This document shows positions 35,145-43,625 of a DNA stretch of 64,000 nucleotides, one piece after another (positions within the stretch are counted from its first letter, which is position 1; the number at the start of each line of letters is the position of its first letter). This DNA comes from Pseudomonas lini (GTDB lineage: Bacteria > Pseudomonadota > Gammaproteobacteria > Pseudomonadales > Pseudomonadaceae): positions 1 to 64,000 of the forward strand of contig NZ_JAUSSR010000003.1 in NCBI RefSeq assembly GCF_030812475.1, read 5' to 3'. The position numbers were made by a program, and so were the translations under genes. Under the pieces are notes generated by a model, which saw nothing but the letters and a program-made list of their open reading frames with translations, ran no database searches and was not told the DNA's origin.

Positions 35145-35925
35145 GGGCGGGCGATTCATAGCCCATGCGCCAGCTCACGGCCCGTGTCGCCGCCAGCAAT
35201 CGCCGGGCCGCCGGGCCGTTTTCGTCGGCATGAAACAACGAGGCCGGGCCGACAATGGTGATCACTGCAGCCACGTTCCCGACGGCGTTGAACACCGGTG
35301 CCGACAGCGCATCGACCCCAGGCATCAGCAAGCCATGCACATGATGCAGGCCGCGGTCACGGATCTGCCCGAACAGGGTTTCATAGGCCTGATCGTCGGC
35401 GAGGGCGTGAGCACTGTCGTTTTGCAGTTCCTGCTCGCGCAGATCCACGGTTTCACGCTTGGGCAGGAAAGCGCCGAAGACCAACCCGGTCGATGAGCTG
35501 AGCAATGGCAGTACCGAGCCCAATTGCGTGACCACCGTGACGGCACGCACCGCCGGCTCGATATGCACCACGGTTGCGCCCTGATTGCCCCACACCGCCA
35601 GAAAGCAGGTTTCGTTCAGTTCATCGCGCAACTCGGCCAAGGGCAGGGCGGCGACTTTGAGCACGTCCATACTGTTGAGGGCGGCCAACCCCACGCGCAA
35701 GGCTTCGCGACCCAGGCCGTAATGGTTGGTGGTGGCGTTCTGTTCGGCAAAGCCGCTGGCGATCAAGGCCTGCAGATAGCGGTGAACCTTGCTCGCCGGC
35801 ATCTGCACGTGTTCGGCCAGGCGCGAAAGGGACGTCGAGGGTGACAATTGCGCCAATGCCTTGAGGATATCGGTACCCACCTCGGCCGAGCGGACTTTCT
35901 GTTTACCGTTGCTTTCGCTGCCCAT
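35137..35925 (-). CDS. hmgR: IclR-family repressor of homogentisate catabolism (HmgR-like)
   Basis: A 262-aa IclR regulator with an N-terminal winged helix (LSRLAEHVQMPASKVHRYLQ near residues 35-55) and a C-terminal effector domain (SSTGLVFGAF, the regular IclR site). It is divergent from hmgA-fahA-maiA across 160 bases, the same arrangement as hmgR in P. putida, where homogentisate relieves repression. A palindromic operator lies in the intergenic region. The start at 35925 matches the IclR N-terminus, but its ribosome-binding site is weak. The name rests on context. Confidence 0.87.
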   Translation of the reverse strand: MGSESNGKQKVRSAEVGTDILKALAQLSPSTSLSRLAEHVQMPASKVHRYLQALIASGFAEQNATTNHYGLGREALRVGLAALNSMDVLKVAALPLAELRDELNETCFLAVWGNQGATVVHIEPAVRAVTVVTQLGSVLPLLSSSTGLVFGAFLPKRETVDLREQELQNDSAHALADDQAYETLFGQIRDRGLHHVHGLLMPGVDALSAPVFNAVGNVAAVITIVGPASLFHADENGPAARRLLAATRAVSWRMGYESPALK

Positions 35926-35961
35926 GGAGGTGATCCCGTTACAAATGGACGTCTTTATAGC

Positions 35962-35990
35962 TTGACGGTCATTACCAATCAAATTACGTT
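35962..35990 (+). promoter_or_regulatory. Candidate hmgA promoter
   Basis: TTGACG and TACGTT are separated by 17 bases upstream of hmgA. The -10 overlaps the operator palindrome, fitting repression by an IclR protein. Confidence 0.6.
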
Positions 35991-36000
35991 ATGCGTAATT
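35982..36000. promoter_or_regulatory. HmgR operator palindrome
   Basis: AATTACG-TTATG-CGTAATT, a perfect 7-base inverted repeat with a 5-base centre. A third half-site (GAATTACG) follows at 36001-36008. Position between divergent hmgR and hmgA fits the known HmgR target type. Confidence 0.7.
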
Positions 36001-36084
36001 GAATTACGATAAAAATAACCCGGCGTGCCAGGACCTCCTTTACCGAGCGAAAGGCCACTGCCTATTCTCTGTTCAGGAGGCTCC

Positions 36085-37389
36085 ATGAACCTCGATTCAA
36101 CGGCGCCCGCGCTGGCTTATCAGTCAGGCTTCGGCAACGAATTCAGCAGCGAGGCCTTGTCCGGCGCATTGCCCGTCGGCCAGAACTCCCCGCAAAAAGC
36201 CCCCTATGGCCTTTACACCGAATTGTTCTCCGGCACGGCGTTCACCATGGCCCGCAGCGAAGCGCGGCGCACCTGGATGTACCGCATCCAGCCATCGGCC
36301 AACCACCCGGCATTCGTCAAACTGGATCGGCAACTGGCCGGCGGCCCGTTGGGTGAAGTCACCCCCAACCGCCTGCGCTGGAACCCGTTGGATATCCCCG
36401 GCGAGCCCACCGACTTCATCGACGGGCTGGTGAGCATGGCGGCCAACTCGGGCGCGGAAAAACCGTCCGGGATCAGCATCTACAGCTACCGCGCCAACCG
36501 CTCCATGGAACGGGTGTTTTTCAATGCCGACGGCGAACTGCTGCTGGTACCGCAACTGGGCCGACTGCGCATCGCCACTGAATTGGGTGTACTGGATCTT
36601 GAGCCGCTGGAAATCGCGGTACTGCCGCGCGGCCTGAAATTCCGCGTCGAACTGCTCGACCCGCAAGCTCGCGGCTACATCGCCGAGAACCACGGCGCGC
36701 CGTTGCGCCTGCCGGACCTGGGGCCGATCGGCAGCAACGGCCTGGCCAATGCGCGGGACTTCCTGACCCCCGTTGCCCGGTACGAAAACCTGAAGCAACC
36801 GACCCCCCTGGTGCAGAAATTCCTCGGCGAGTTGTGGGGGTGCGAGCTCGATCATTCGCCGCTGAACGTGGTCGCCTGGCATGGCAATAACGTGCCGTAC
36901 AAATATGACCTGCGCCGCTTCAACACCATCGGTACGGTCAGTTTCGATCACCCGGACCCTTCGATCTTCACGGTCCTGACCTCGCCCACCAGCGTGCACG
37001 GCCTGGCCAACCTCGACTTCGTGATCTTCCCGCCACGCTGGATGGTGGCCGAGAATACCTTCCGTCCACCGTGGTTCCACCGCAACCTGATGAACGAATT
37101 CATGGGCCTGATCCAGGGCGAATACGACGCCAAGGCCGAAGGCTTCCTGCCGGGTGGCGCGTCGTTGCACAGCTGCATGAGCGCCCACGGCCCGGACGGC
37201 GAAACCTGCACCCGGGCGATCAACGCCGAACTGGCGCCGACGAAAATCGATAACACCATGGCTTTCATGTTCGAGACCAGCCAGGTGCTGCGCCCGAGCC
37301 GTTTCGCCCAGGACTGCAAGCAATTGCAAACCACCTACGATGCCTGCTGGGCCACGCTGCCCGCCACTTTCGATCCGACCCGGAGATAA
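36085..37389 (+). CDS. hmgA: Homogentisate 1,2-dioxygenase
   Basis: Opens the ring of homogentisate to maleylacetoacetate in tyrosine/phenylalanine breakdown, using non-haem iron. The 434-aa protein has the family start [14 protein letters not shown], the iron region [19 protein letters not shown] with His/Glu ligands, and [15 protein letters not shown] with the third His. The ATG at 36085 has a perfect AGGAGG site. First gene of hmgA-fahA-maiA. Loss of such genes gives brown pyomelanin colonies in pseudomonads. Confidence 0.96.
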   Translation: MNLDSTAPALAYQSGFGNEFSSEALSGALPVGQNSPQKAPYGLYTELFSGTAFTMARSEARRTWMYRIQPSANHPAFVKLDRQLAGGPLGEVTPNRLRWNPLDIPGEPTDFIDGLVSMAANSGAEKPSGISIYSYRANRSMERVFFNADGELLLVPQLGRLRIATELGVLDLEPLEIAVLPRGLKFRVELLDPQARGYIAENHGAPLRLPDLGPIGSNGLANARDFLTPVARYENLKQPTPLVQKFLGELWGCELDHSPLNVVAWHGNNVPYKYDLRRFNTIGTVSFDHPDPSIFTVLTSPTSVHGLANLDFVIFPPRWMVAENTFRPPWFHRNLMNEFMGLIQGEYDAKAEGFLPGGASLHSCMSAHGPDGETCTRAINAELAPTKIDNTMAFMFETSQVLRPSRFAQDCKQLQTTYDACWATLPATFDPTRR

Positions 37390-37392
37390 CCC

Positions 37393-38697
37393 ATGACTCA
37401 GACTTCCATCACTCGTAGCTGGGTTGCCTCCGCCAACGGCCACGCTGATTTCCCCCTGGAGAACCTGCCATTGGGCGTGTTCAGCGTGAAGGGCGCGACA
37501 CCCCGCAGTGGTGTGGCCATCGGCGAGCATATATTCGATCTGGAAGCGGCACTCGATGCCGGTCTGTTCGACGGCGCGGCAAAAACCGCAGTCGAAGCCA
37601 CCCGTGGCGGTCAGTTGAACGCGTTCTTCGAGCTGGGCCGCGACGCGCGTGTTGCCCTGCGCGAACGGCTGCTGGAACTGTTCGCCGAAGGCAGCACCCT
37701 GCACGGCAAGATCGAAGCCCAAGGCTCGAAACTGCTGCCGCTGGCGGCGAATTGCGAGATGCACCTGCCGGCGAAAATCAACGATTACACCGACTTCTAC
37801 GTCGGGATCGAGCACGCGCAGAACGTCGGCAAACTGTTCCGTCCGGACAATCCGCTGCTGCCGAACTACAAGTATGTGCCGATCGGTTACCACGGCCGCG
37901 CCTCGACCATTCGCCCATCCGGCACCGACGTGCGCCGTCCGAAAGGCCAGACCCTGCCGGCCGGTCAGACCGAGCCGACCTTTGGCCCCTGCGCCCGCCT
38001 GGATTACGAACTGGAGCTGGGCATCTGGATCGGCCAGGGCAACGAGCTAGGCGACTCGATCGCCATTGGCGACGCCGCCGATCACATCGCCGGTTTCTGC
38101 CTGCTCAACGACTGGTCGGCCCGGGACATCCAGGCCTGGGAATACCAGCCACTGGGGCCATTCCTGTCGAAAAGCTTCATCACCAGCATTTCGCCGTGGG
38201 TGGTGACGGCCGAAGCGCTGGAGCCGTTCCGTCGCGCGCAACCGGCCCGTCCCGAAGGCGATCCGCAGCCACTGCCTTATCTGTTCGACAAGCGTGACCA
38301 GGCCGCCGGTGCCTTCGACATCGAACTGGAAGTGCTGCTGCTCACCGAAGCCATGCGCGAGCAGAACCTGCCGGCCCATCGCCTGACCCTGAGCAACACC
38401 CGGCATATGTACTGGACCGTGGCACAACTGGTCGCGCACCACAGCGTCAACGGCTGCCAACTGCAAGCCGGTGACCTGTTTGGTTCGGGCACCTTGTCGG
38501 GCCCGGAAAACGGTCAGTTTGGCAGCCTGCTGGAAATCACCGAGGGCGGCAAAAAGCCGATTGAACTGGCATCGGGCGAGGTGCGCAAGTTCTTGGAAGA
38601 CGGTGACGAAATCATTCTGCGCGCCCGCTGCAACCGCGAGGGTTTTGCCTCAATCGGTTTCGGCGAATGCCGCGGCAAAGTGTTGCCGGCGCGCTGA
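37393..38697 (+). CDS. fahA: Fumarylacetoacetase
   Basis: Hydrolyses fumarylacetoacetate to fumarate and acetoacetate, the last step of the homogentisate pathway. The 434-aa protein has an N-terminal SH3-like domain (SWVASANGHADFPLENLPLG) and the FAH catalytic domain with metal and substrate residues in DYTDFYVGIEHAQNVG, YHGRASTIRPSG, LDYELELGIWIGQGN and LLNDWSARDIQAWEY. It starts 3 bases after hmgA and ends 12 bases before maiA. Called hmgB in P. putida. Confidence 0.96.
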   Translation: MTQTSITRSWVASANGHADFPLENLPLGVFSVKGATPRSGVAIGEHIFDLEAALDAGLFDGAAKTAVEATRGGQLNAFFELGRDARVALRERLLELFAEGSTLHGKIEAQGSKLLPLAANCEMHLPAKINDYTDFYVGIEHAQNVGKLFRPDNPLLPNYKYVPIGYHGRASTIRPSGTDVRRPKGQTLPAGQTEPTFGPCARLDYELELGIWIGQGNELGDSIAIGDAADHIAGFCLLNDWSARDIQAWEYQPLGPFLSKSFITSISPWVVTAEALEPFRRAQPARPEGDPQPLPYLFDKRDQAAGAFDIELEVLLLTEAMREQNLPAHRLTLSNTRHMYWTVAQLVAHHSVNGCQLQAGDLFGSGTLSGPENGQFGSLLEITEGGKKPIELASGEVRKFLEDGDEIILRARCNREGFASIGFGECRGKVLPAR

Positions 38698-38709
38698 GAG
38701 GATCGGCTC

Positions 38710-39345
38710 ATGGAACTCTATACCTACTACCGTTCGACTTCGTCCTACCGGGTGCGGATCGCGTTGGCCCTCAAGGGCCTGGACTACCAGGCGCTGCCGA
38801 TCAATCTGATCGCACCGCCGGGTGGCGAGCACCGACAGCCGCCCTACCTGGGCATCAACCCGCAAGGCCGGGTGCCGGCGTTGCGCACGGATGAAGGTGA
38901 CCTGTTGATCCAGTCACCGGCGATCATCGAATATCTCGAGGAACGTTATCCACAGGTGCCGCTGCTGGCGAAAGACCTCGCTGCCCGCGCTCGGGAGCGT
39001 GGCGTCGCGGCATTGATTGGCTGCGATGTGCACCCGCTGCACAACGTCAGCGTGCTCAACAAGCTGCGGCAACTGGGTCACGATGAAACCCAGGTGGTGG
39101 AGTGGATCGGGCACTGGATCAGCCAGGGACTGTCGGCGGTGGAGCAGTTGATCGGCGATGAAGGTTATTGCTTTGGTCCGCAGCCCGGGCTGGCGGATGC
39201 CTACCTGATTCCGCAGCTCTACGCCGCCGAACGCTTCAACATCTCGCTTGAGGCCTATCCACGAATTCGTCGAGTGGCGGCACTCGCTGCGACACACCCG
39301 GCATTCATCAAGGCGCACCCGGCGAACCAGCCCGACACCCCCTGA
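38710..39345 (+). CDS. maiA: Maleylacetoacetate isomerase
   Basis: A 211-aa zeta-class glutathione transferase that isomerises maleylacetoacetate to fumarylacetoacetate with glutathione. It has the zeta signature SSYRVRIALALKGLDY with the SSCR-like motif written here as STSSYR, NPQGRVPAL, QSPAIIEYLEE and the LADAYLIPQLYAAERF segment. The Cys of the usual SSCAWRVR motif is replaced (STSSYRVR), as in several bacterial members. Last gene of the hmg operon; called hmgC in P. putida. Confidence 0.94.
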   Translation: MELYTYYRSTSSYRVRIALALKGLDYQALPINLIAPPGGEHRQPPYLGINPQGRVPALRTDEGDLLIQSPAIIEYLEERYPQVPLLAKDLAARARERGVAALIGCDVHPLHNVSVLNKLRQLGHDETQVVEWIGHWISQGLSAVEQLIGDEGYCFGPQPGLADAYLIPQLYAAERFNISLEAYPRIRRVAALAATHPAFIKAHPANQPDTP

Positions 39346-39360
39346 AGCCTCACCTCGGCC

Positions 39361-39455
39361 TGATGTGGGAGCGGGCTTGCTCGCGAAGGCGGACTGTCAG
39401 TCACATCGATGCTAAATGTGCCACCGCCTTCGCGAGCAAGCCCGCTCCCGCAAGG
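39361..39455. repeat. REP doublet
   Basis: GTGGGAGCGGGCTTGCTCGC and its inverse GCGAGCAAGCCCGCTCCCGC, about 35 bases apart, between convergent genes. Confidence 0.85.
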
Positions 39456-39464
39456 AGCCTGTGT

Positions 39465-40268
39465 TCAATGGACTATCGAGTTCGGCGGCAGGTGCCCCAA
39501 CCGTTCCGTCAGCCGGATCCGCTGGATCGGGTCGTCGCTGAGCAGCAACGCATGCTCAAGGTCGAAGCGTTCGGCGTTCGGGCAGTCCAGCCGTTGATAA
39601 AGGCTGGCCCGGGCGAGGTAATCGGCGGCGCTGGCGTTGCCTAATTCCAGCACCCGTTCGGCATCGATCAGGGCGCCGATGTAGTCATCGTTGGAGAGAT
39701 GTAACTGGCGCAGGTTGCGTGACAGCCGTTGCAGCATTTGCACCGGCTCGGCGCTCAGCAAGTGCTCGGCGTTGAGTTTCATGTTCGGGCCGTACTGGCG
39801 TTGCAACAGTTCCCGGCAATCATTGGGGTACAGGCGACGGCCACCGCAGGGGTCGAGCAGGTGATCGGCGCCCGGTACGCGCAGCAGGAAATGCCCGGGG
39901 AAGTTGACCCCGACCATGGGGATTTCCAGCCCCTTGGCCAACTCCAGCGCAATCAACCCCAGAGCCAGCGGCTGGCCACGCCGACGTTCCAGCACTTTGT
40001 CGACCAAGGCCACATGCGGGCGCAAGGGCGTGAAGCCGTCTTGGGCGAAGCCCAGGTCATTCATGCGCCGCAACAAGGGCTGGGCCAATTCGCTGACCGG
40101 CAACATCGGCAAGCCATAACTGACCCGCTGCTGCAGGTCCTTGAAATTTTTCAGCACCGCCTCGGTATTCAGTTCTTTGTCGTGTTCGGCCGCGATCCAC
40201 AACGCCGCCTCGAACAGCGCGGGCGGTGATCGTTGCAGACAGGCGAAAAAGCATTGGCGCGGGGTCAT
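39465..40268 (-). CDS. SirB1 family protein (transglutaminase-like with TPR)
   Basis: A 267-aa cytoplasmic protein. It has an N-terminal transglutaminase-like domain (LVDKVLERRRGQPLALGLIA and GVNFPGHFLLRV, with the family Cys absent in most SirB1 proteins, so non-catalytic). A C-terminal TPR-like region follows (LRQLHLSNDDYIGALIDAER, then DYLARASLYQRLDC). SirB1-type genes are widespread; function is not firmly known. Start MTPRQ at 40268 chosen over the adjacent upstream ATG. Confidence 0.85.
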   Translation of the reverse strand: MTPRQCFFACLQRSPPALFEAALWIAAEHDKELNTEAVLKNFKDLQQRVSYGLPMLPVSELAQPLLRRMNDLGFAQDGFTPLRPHVALVDKVLERRRGQPLALGLIALELAKGLEIPMVGVNFPGHFLLRVPGADHLLDPCGGRRLYPNDCRELLQRQYGPNMKLNAEHLLSAEPVQMLQRLSRNLRQLHLSNDDYIGALIDAERVLELGNASAADYLARASLYQRLDCPNAERFDLEHALLLSDDPIQRIRLTERLGHLPPNSIVH

Positions 40269-40451
40269 CAAAATCTCCGGGGTATGCCTCGTTTTAGCCT
40301 CGTCTGCGGCATTCGTCCAGTACCCTGCGCAAGCCCTTTGCGGTTATTTCCGAAAGCCTGCTTGGTGGCTGCGCTTATTCCGGCGCGCTTCTGCAATTTT
40401 TGAGCGCAAGCCTATACTGGCGACTACGAGTAGTCATTCGGGAGCCCTGCA

Positions 40452-41471
40452 ATGTTCGCTCTCATGCAAAGCACTCGCCTTGAATCGCTGCATTTGAGCG
40501 TCGACCCGGTCACCGGGTTGAAGGCGGTGATTGCCATTCATAACAGCCGTCTCGGACCTGCCTTGGGCGGCTGTCGATACCTGCCCTATCCTGACGACGA
40601 GTCCGCGGTCGAGGACGCTGTTCGCCTGGCACAAGGCATGAGTTACAAGGCAGCGCTCGCCGGCCTGGCCCAGGGTGGCGGCGTGGCGGTGATCATGCGC
40701 CCGGTGCATGTGGAAAACCGCGCCGCGCTGTTCGAGGCCTTCGGCCGTTGCATCAATCAGCTCGATGGCCGCTACATTACGGCCATCGACAGCGGCACCT
40801 CGGTGGCGGACATGGATTGCATCGCCCAACAGACCCAACACGTGACCAGCACCACCTCGGCAGGTGACCCGGCGCCCCATGCGGCCATGGGCGTGTTCAC
40901 CGGCATTCGTGCCACCGCCATGGCCCGCCTGGGCAGCGACAACCTCGAAGGCCTGCGCGTGGCGATTCAAGGTCTGGGCAACGTAGGTTATGCCCTTGCC
41001 GAGCAACTGCATGCCGCCGGCGCCGAACTGCTGGTCAGCGACATCGATCACGGCAAGGTGCAATTGGCAATGGAGCAGTTGGGCGCTCACCCGATCGCCA
41101 ACGACGCATTGCTCAGCACGCCGTGCGACATCCTCGCGCCTTGCGGCCTGGGCGGCGTGCTCAACAGCAACAGCGTGACGCAACTGCGCTGCGCGGCGGT
41201 GGCCGGCTCCGCCAACAATCAGTTGAACCATCTGGATGTCGCCGATCAACTGGAGCGGCGGGGCATCCTGTATGCGCCCGACTATGTGATAAATGCCGGC
41301 GGGTTGATCTACGTCTCGCTCAAACACCGCGGCGAAGCGCTGACGACCATCACCGCGCACCTGTCGAAAATCAGCTCGCGCCTGACCGAAGTCTTTGCTC
41401 ATGCCCAGGCGGAAAAACGTTCCCCGGCGCGAGTGGCGGACGAATTGGCAGAGAAAGTGCTTTATCGCTAA
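40452..41471 (+). CDS. Leucine dehydrogenase homologue lacking the catalytic lysine
   Basis: A 339-aa member of the Glu/Leu/Phe/Val dehydrogenase family, which reversibly deaminates amino acids with NAD. It keeps the substrate-carboxylate Lys66 (MSYKAALAG), an Asp in TAIDSGTSVADMD, and the NAD-binding GLGNVGYALAEQL. However, the glycine-rich active-site loop reads GGGVAVI: Val78 (GTG at 40683-40685) replaces the Lys that is catalytic in characterised leucine dehydrogenases (GGGKTVI). The rest of the frame is intact. It may be inactive, altered in reaction, or regulatory. The ATG is preceded by GGGAG. Confidence 0.85.
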   Translation: MFALMQSTRLESLHLSVDPVTGLKAVIAIHNSRLGPALGGCRYLPYPDDESAVEDAVRLAQGMSYKAALAGLAQGGGVAVIMRPVHVENRAALFEAFGRCINQLDGRYITAIDSGTSVADMDCIAQQTQHVTSTTSAGDPAPHAAMGVFTGIRATAMARLGSDNLEGLRVAIQGLGNVGYALAEQLHAAGAELLVSDIDHGKVQLAMEQLGAHPIANDALLSTPCDILAPCGLGGVLNSNSVTQLRCAAVAGSANNQLNHLDVADQLERRGILYAPDYVINAGGLIYVSLKHRGEALTTITAHLSKISSRLTEVFAHAQAEKRSPARVADELAEKVLYR

Positions 41472-41489
41472 CCGCTGAATGATGGCCCC

Positions 41490-41522
41490 CCCTGTAGGAG
41501 CCGGCTTGCCGGCGAAGGCGGC
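41490..41522. repeat. Single REP palindrome
   Basis: TGTAGGAGCCGGCTTGCCGG CGAAGGCGG, one REP unit downstream of the leucine dehydrogenase homologue; its inverse partner is missing. Confidence 0.75.
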
Positions 41523-41635
41523 CTTGAGCCTTGCATCTCCCCAGAGGACACCTTGGCCGCACCGCAGCGAAGGCGTCGTCATGGGCGCTGCCGGCTCAAG
41601 ACAGGGTACAAACGATCTTTTGATTTTCGGACATG

Positions 41636-41666
41636 AAAAAGGCCCTGAACCATTCGATTCAGGGCC
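41636..41666 (-). terminator. Rho-independent terminator of yebG
   Basis: On the minus strand GGCCCTGAA/TTCAGGGCC with an 8-base loop, followed by a U5 run. Confidence 0.88.
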
Positions 41667-41685
41667 TGTTCAATTCGGGCGCCGC

Positions 41686-42060
41686 TTACTTCGGCGTCTT
41701 GGCCGCTTTGGCTGGCTTGGCCGGCGCAACGCTCGGCACTTCAACCGGTTCAACGGGGACAGCCGGTGTAGCGGGTGCAGCCACTTCCACAGGCTCGGCG
41801 ACTTCAGCAGGCGCGTTCAGCAATTCGGACAACGCATCCGGCTGGCTCTTGAATGCCTTGGCGAACACGTCGCGATTTTTCGCCATGTAGATCCCGGCTT
41901 CTTCCACTTGCTGTTCAGTCAGGGACGGAACGGCTTTGTGCAACACCTCGGCCAGCAATTCAGCCAGTTCGAGCATTTTGTCATGACGGTCAGCTTCGGC
42001 TTTATCCATGAACAAACGCTCCAGATCTCGGCTGCTGCGGTATACCACTTCGACGGCCAT
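41686..42060 (-). CDS. yebG: YebG family SOS-induced protein
   Basis: A 124-aa protein. The N-terminal 75 residues are YebG-like (MAVEVVYRSSRDLERLFMDK, ADRHDKMLELAELLAEVL, EEAGIYMAKNRDVF). The C-terminus adds a low-complexity Pro/Ala/Val/Glu tail ending in Lys-rich PAKPAKAAKTPK, not present in E. coli YebG. YebG is DNA-damage-inducible with unclear function. A perfect LexA box at 42105-42120, about 45 bases before the start, supports SOS control here. Confidence 0.9.
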   Translation of the reverse strand: MAVEVVYRSSRDLERLFMDKAEADRHDKMLELAELLAEVLHKAVPSLTEQQVEEAGIYMAKNRDVFAKAFKSQPDALSELLNAPAEVAEPVEVAAPATPAVPVEPVEVPSVAPAKPAKAAKTPK

Positions 42061-42408
42061 TCACCACCTCACATGCCTTCACATTAAGTTGTCTGTATCA
42101 ACTACTGTATCTATATACAGCTAAGGATAAGCGATTCCTGTCGTTGTGGGTAGTGGCTTTTGACTGTAGATCGATTTCAGGGTTTGTCAGGTAGACCGTG
42201 GCGCTCCAATCGCGGGCAGGTCGAATCGTCGCACCGCCGCTCCCACATGCTGGGTGCCGGCCCGACGGGTGCGACCAAACGCCACGGAGCGCGTTTTAGA
42301 GCACCTCGCCATCATGTAGCAGGCGCCCCTGGCCTTTTTTCTGCATGCAGAACAACCGTCACGTCCAACCCGCATCATCCGCTCGAACCGAGCTAAGGAA
42401 GAATCATC
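42061..42408. other. yebG-psiE intergenic region
   Basis: Holds the LexA box for yebG and presumably the psiE promoter. No convincing PhoB box, ORF or RNA structure was seen; a GC-rich imperfect palindrome around 42200-42300 was not identified. Confidence 0.5.
42105..42120 (-). promoter_or_regulatory. LexA (SOS) box
   Basis: CTGTATCTATATACAG, matching CTGT-N8-ACAG, upstream of yebG. Confidence 0.92.
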
Positions 42409-42909
42409 GTGAAAATCAACTGGGCCGAGAAGCTGCGGCAGAACGTGCACCAACTGGCCGAGTCCCTGGGCAATCTGTTCGTCGAGACTTTCCACTACCT
42501 GGCGCTGTTCGCCATCGGTGCGGTGACCGCGTGGGCGGCGGTGATGGAGTTTCTGGGGATGCTCGAAGAAGGGCACATCAAGATCGATGACATCTTGCTG
42601 CTGTTCATCTACCTGGAACTGGGGGCGATGGTCGGGATTTACTTCAAGACCAACCACATGCCGGTGCGCTTTTTGATCTACGTGGCGATCACGGCGCTGA
42701 CGCGACTGCTGATCTCCAACGTGTCGCACCACAATCCGCCGGATGTGGGAATCATCTACCTGTGCGGCGGGATTCTGCTATTGGCGTTTTCGATCCTGGT
42801 GGTGCGTTATGCCTCGTCACAATTCCCCTCGGTGAAGATCGAACACCCGCAACGCAAGATCGGTGCGGGTTCCGGTGAACATCCCGAGGTGGAGAAGGGC
42901 GAGATTTAA
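42409..42909 (+). CDS. psiE: Phosphate-starvation-inducible protein PsiE
   Basis: A 166-aa inner-membrane protein with four hydrophobic segments (about 28-50, 62-80, 88-105, 112-135). It has the PsiE core LLFIYLELGAMVGIYFKTNH and VAITALTRLLI. The GTG start has AAGGAAG upstream and gives the expected KINWAEKL N-terminus. PsiE in E. coli responds to phosphate and carbon starvation; the mechanism is unknown. The stop overlaps the convergent DUF3509 gene by 4 bases. Confidence 0.9.
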   Translation: MKINWAEKLRQNVHQLAESLGNLFVETFHYLALFAIGAVTAWAAVMEFLGMLEEGHIKIDDILLLFIYLELGAMVGIYFKTNHMPVRFLIYVAITALTRLLISNVSHHNPPDVGIIYLCGGILLLAFSILVVRYASSQFPSVKIEHPQRKIGAGSGEHPEVEKGEI

Positions 42910-43223
42910 AGCCCCATGGCCGGTCGGCCGTGGCGCTTGACCTGGGGTGGCGGCAGGTTGCGATTGTCGCCGTCGGTCATGGCTTCGAGGATCGCCACGG
43001 CGCTGTGGCCCTGTTCGATGGCGATGCCGAACTGGATGCTTTCCACCAGGCGTTTAAGACGCTTGGGGTCATTGCGTTGTTCGGCGCTGATCATCCGTTT
43101 GGCGACCACGTGGCCGCTGTTGGACAGGGTCAGCATGATTCTTCCGTCCAGGCCCTGGATGCTCAGGTTGACCTGGTAATCCGCTGCAAAGGCATCGGTA
43201 ATAAGCTGAAAAGGGTTGTCCAT
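42906..43223 (-). CDS. DUF3509 family protein
   Basis: A 105-aa small cytoplasmic protein of the DUF3509 family, common in Pseudomonas. It begins MDNPFQLITDAFAADYQVNL, with SIQGLDGRIMLTLSN forming a beta-rich centre and KRLKRLVESIQFGIAIEQG a helix. Function unknown. Convergent with psiE, overlapping by 4 bases. Confidence 0.85.
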   Translation of the reverse strand: MDNPFQLITDAFAADYQVNLSIQGLDGRIMLTLSNSGHVVAKRMISAEQRNDPKRLKRLVESIQFGIAIEQGHSAVAILEAMTDGDNRNLPPPQVKRHGRPAMGL

Positions 43224-43388
43224 GATGCGTTACCGCCTGATTGAACGTGCAGTTGTTGACCTGCCGTGATCGGATTGGTTCGCAACTCCGGACCATTGGC
43301 ATTTCATAGCCATGAGTCAAAGCAAGGGGCATGCCGGGAACATTGTCGTGCAAGGAGTGGGGGAGGAGGGACTGTCGCTGACATTACT

Positions 43389-43490
43389 GTAGTAGCGAGC
43401 CTGCTCATGAAGGACTGGAGGATTACGCGTTTAGTCAGAAGCAACGCGTTATCGTTAACGTCCATCGCGAGGGAGCTCGCTCCTACAAGG
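43389..43490. repeat. REP doublet with conserved spacer (one arm degraded)
   Basis: GTAGTAGCGAGCCTGCTCAT and the inverse GCGAGGGAGCTCGCTCCTAC surround a spacer containing TATCGTTAACGTCCATCGCG, as in the other spacer-conserved doublets. Confidence 0.75.
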
Positions 43491-43501
43491 GGCTGCCCGT
43501 T

Positions 43502-43610
43502 TCAGGGCATGAATGAGTCAATGATCGTAGAGAGTGCAATCAAACCGATCAGCACCACGAGCACGTTCGAGGTCTGGCCGAGTGCTGGCGCAATGCCAGC
43601 GCGCGATGTC
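43502..43610 (-). pseudogene. Possible C-terminal remnant of a membrane protein
   Basis: Directly downstream of sdaA a minus-strand frame reads GQTSNVLVVLIGLIALSTII followed by DSFMP and a stop. This is a typical last transmembrane helix. A GAGGAG motif precedes it, but no ATG, GTG or TTG is correctly placed. It could be the end of a lost transporter gene or a small membrane peptide with an unusual start. Confidence 0.35.
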
Positions 43611-43625
43611 GGCGGGAAATGCTCC

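Larger units (their letters stand above)
43224..43625. other. Intergenic region with REP doublet and a membrane-peptide remnant
   Basis: Contains a REP doublet (43389-43490) and, on the minus strand just after sdaA, a short hydrophobic reading frame described separately. No full gene seen. Confidence 0.6.

Noticed and set aside
36124..37893. Minus-strand ORF of 589 codons opposite hmgA/fahA
   Set aside because: Covers two unambiguous enzymes on the other strand; composition typical of antisense frames.
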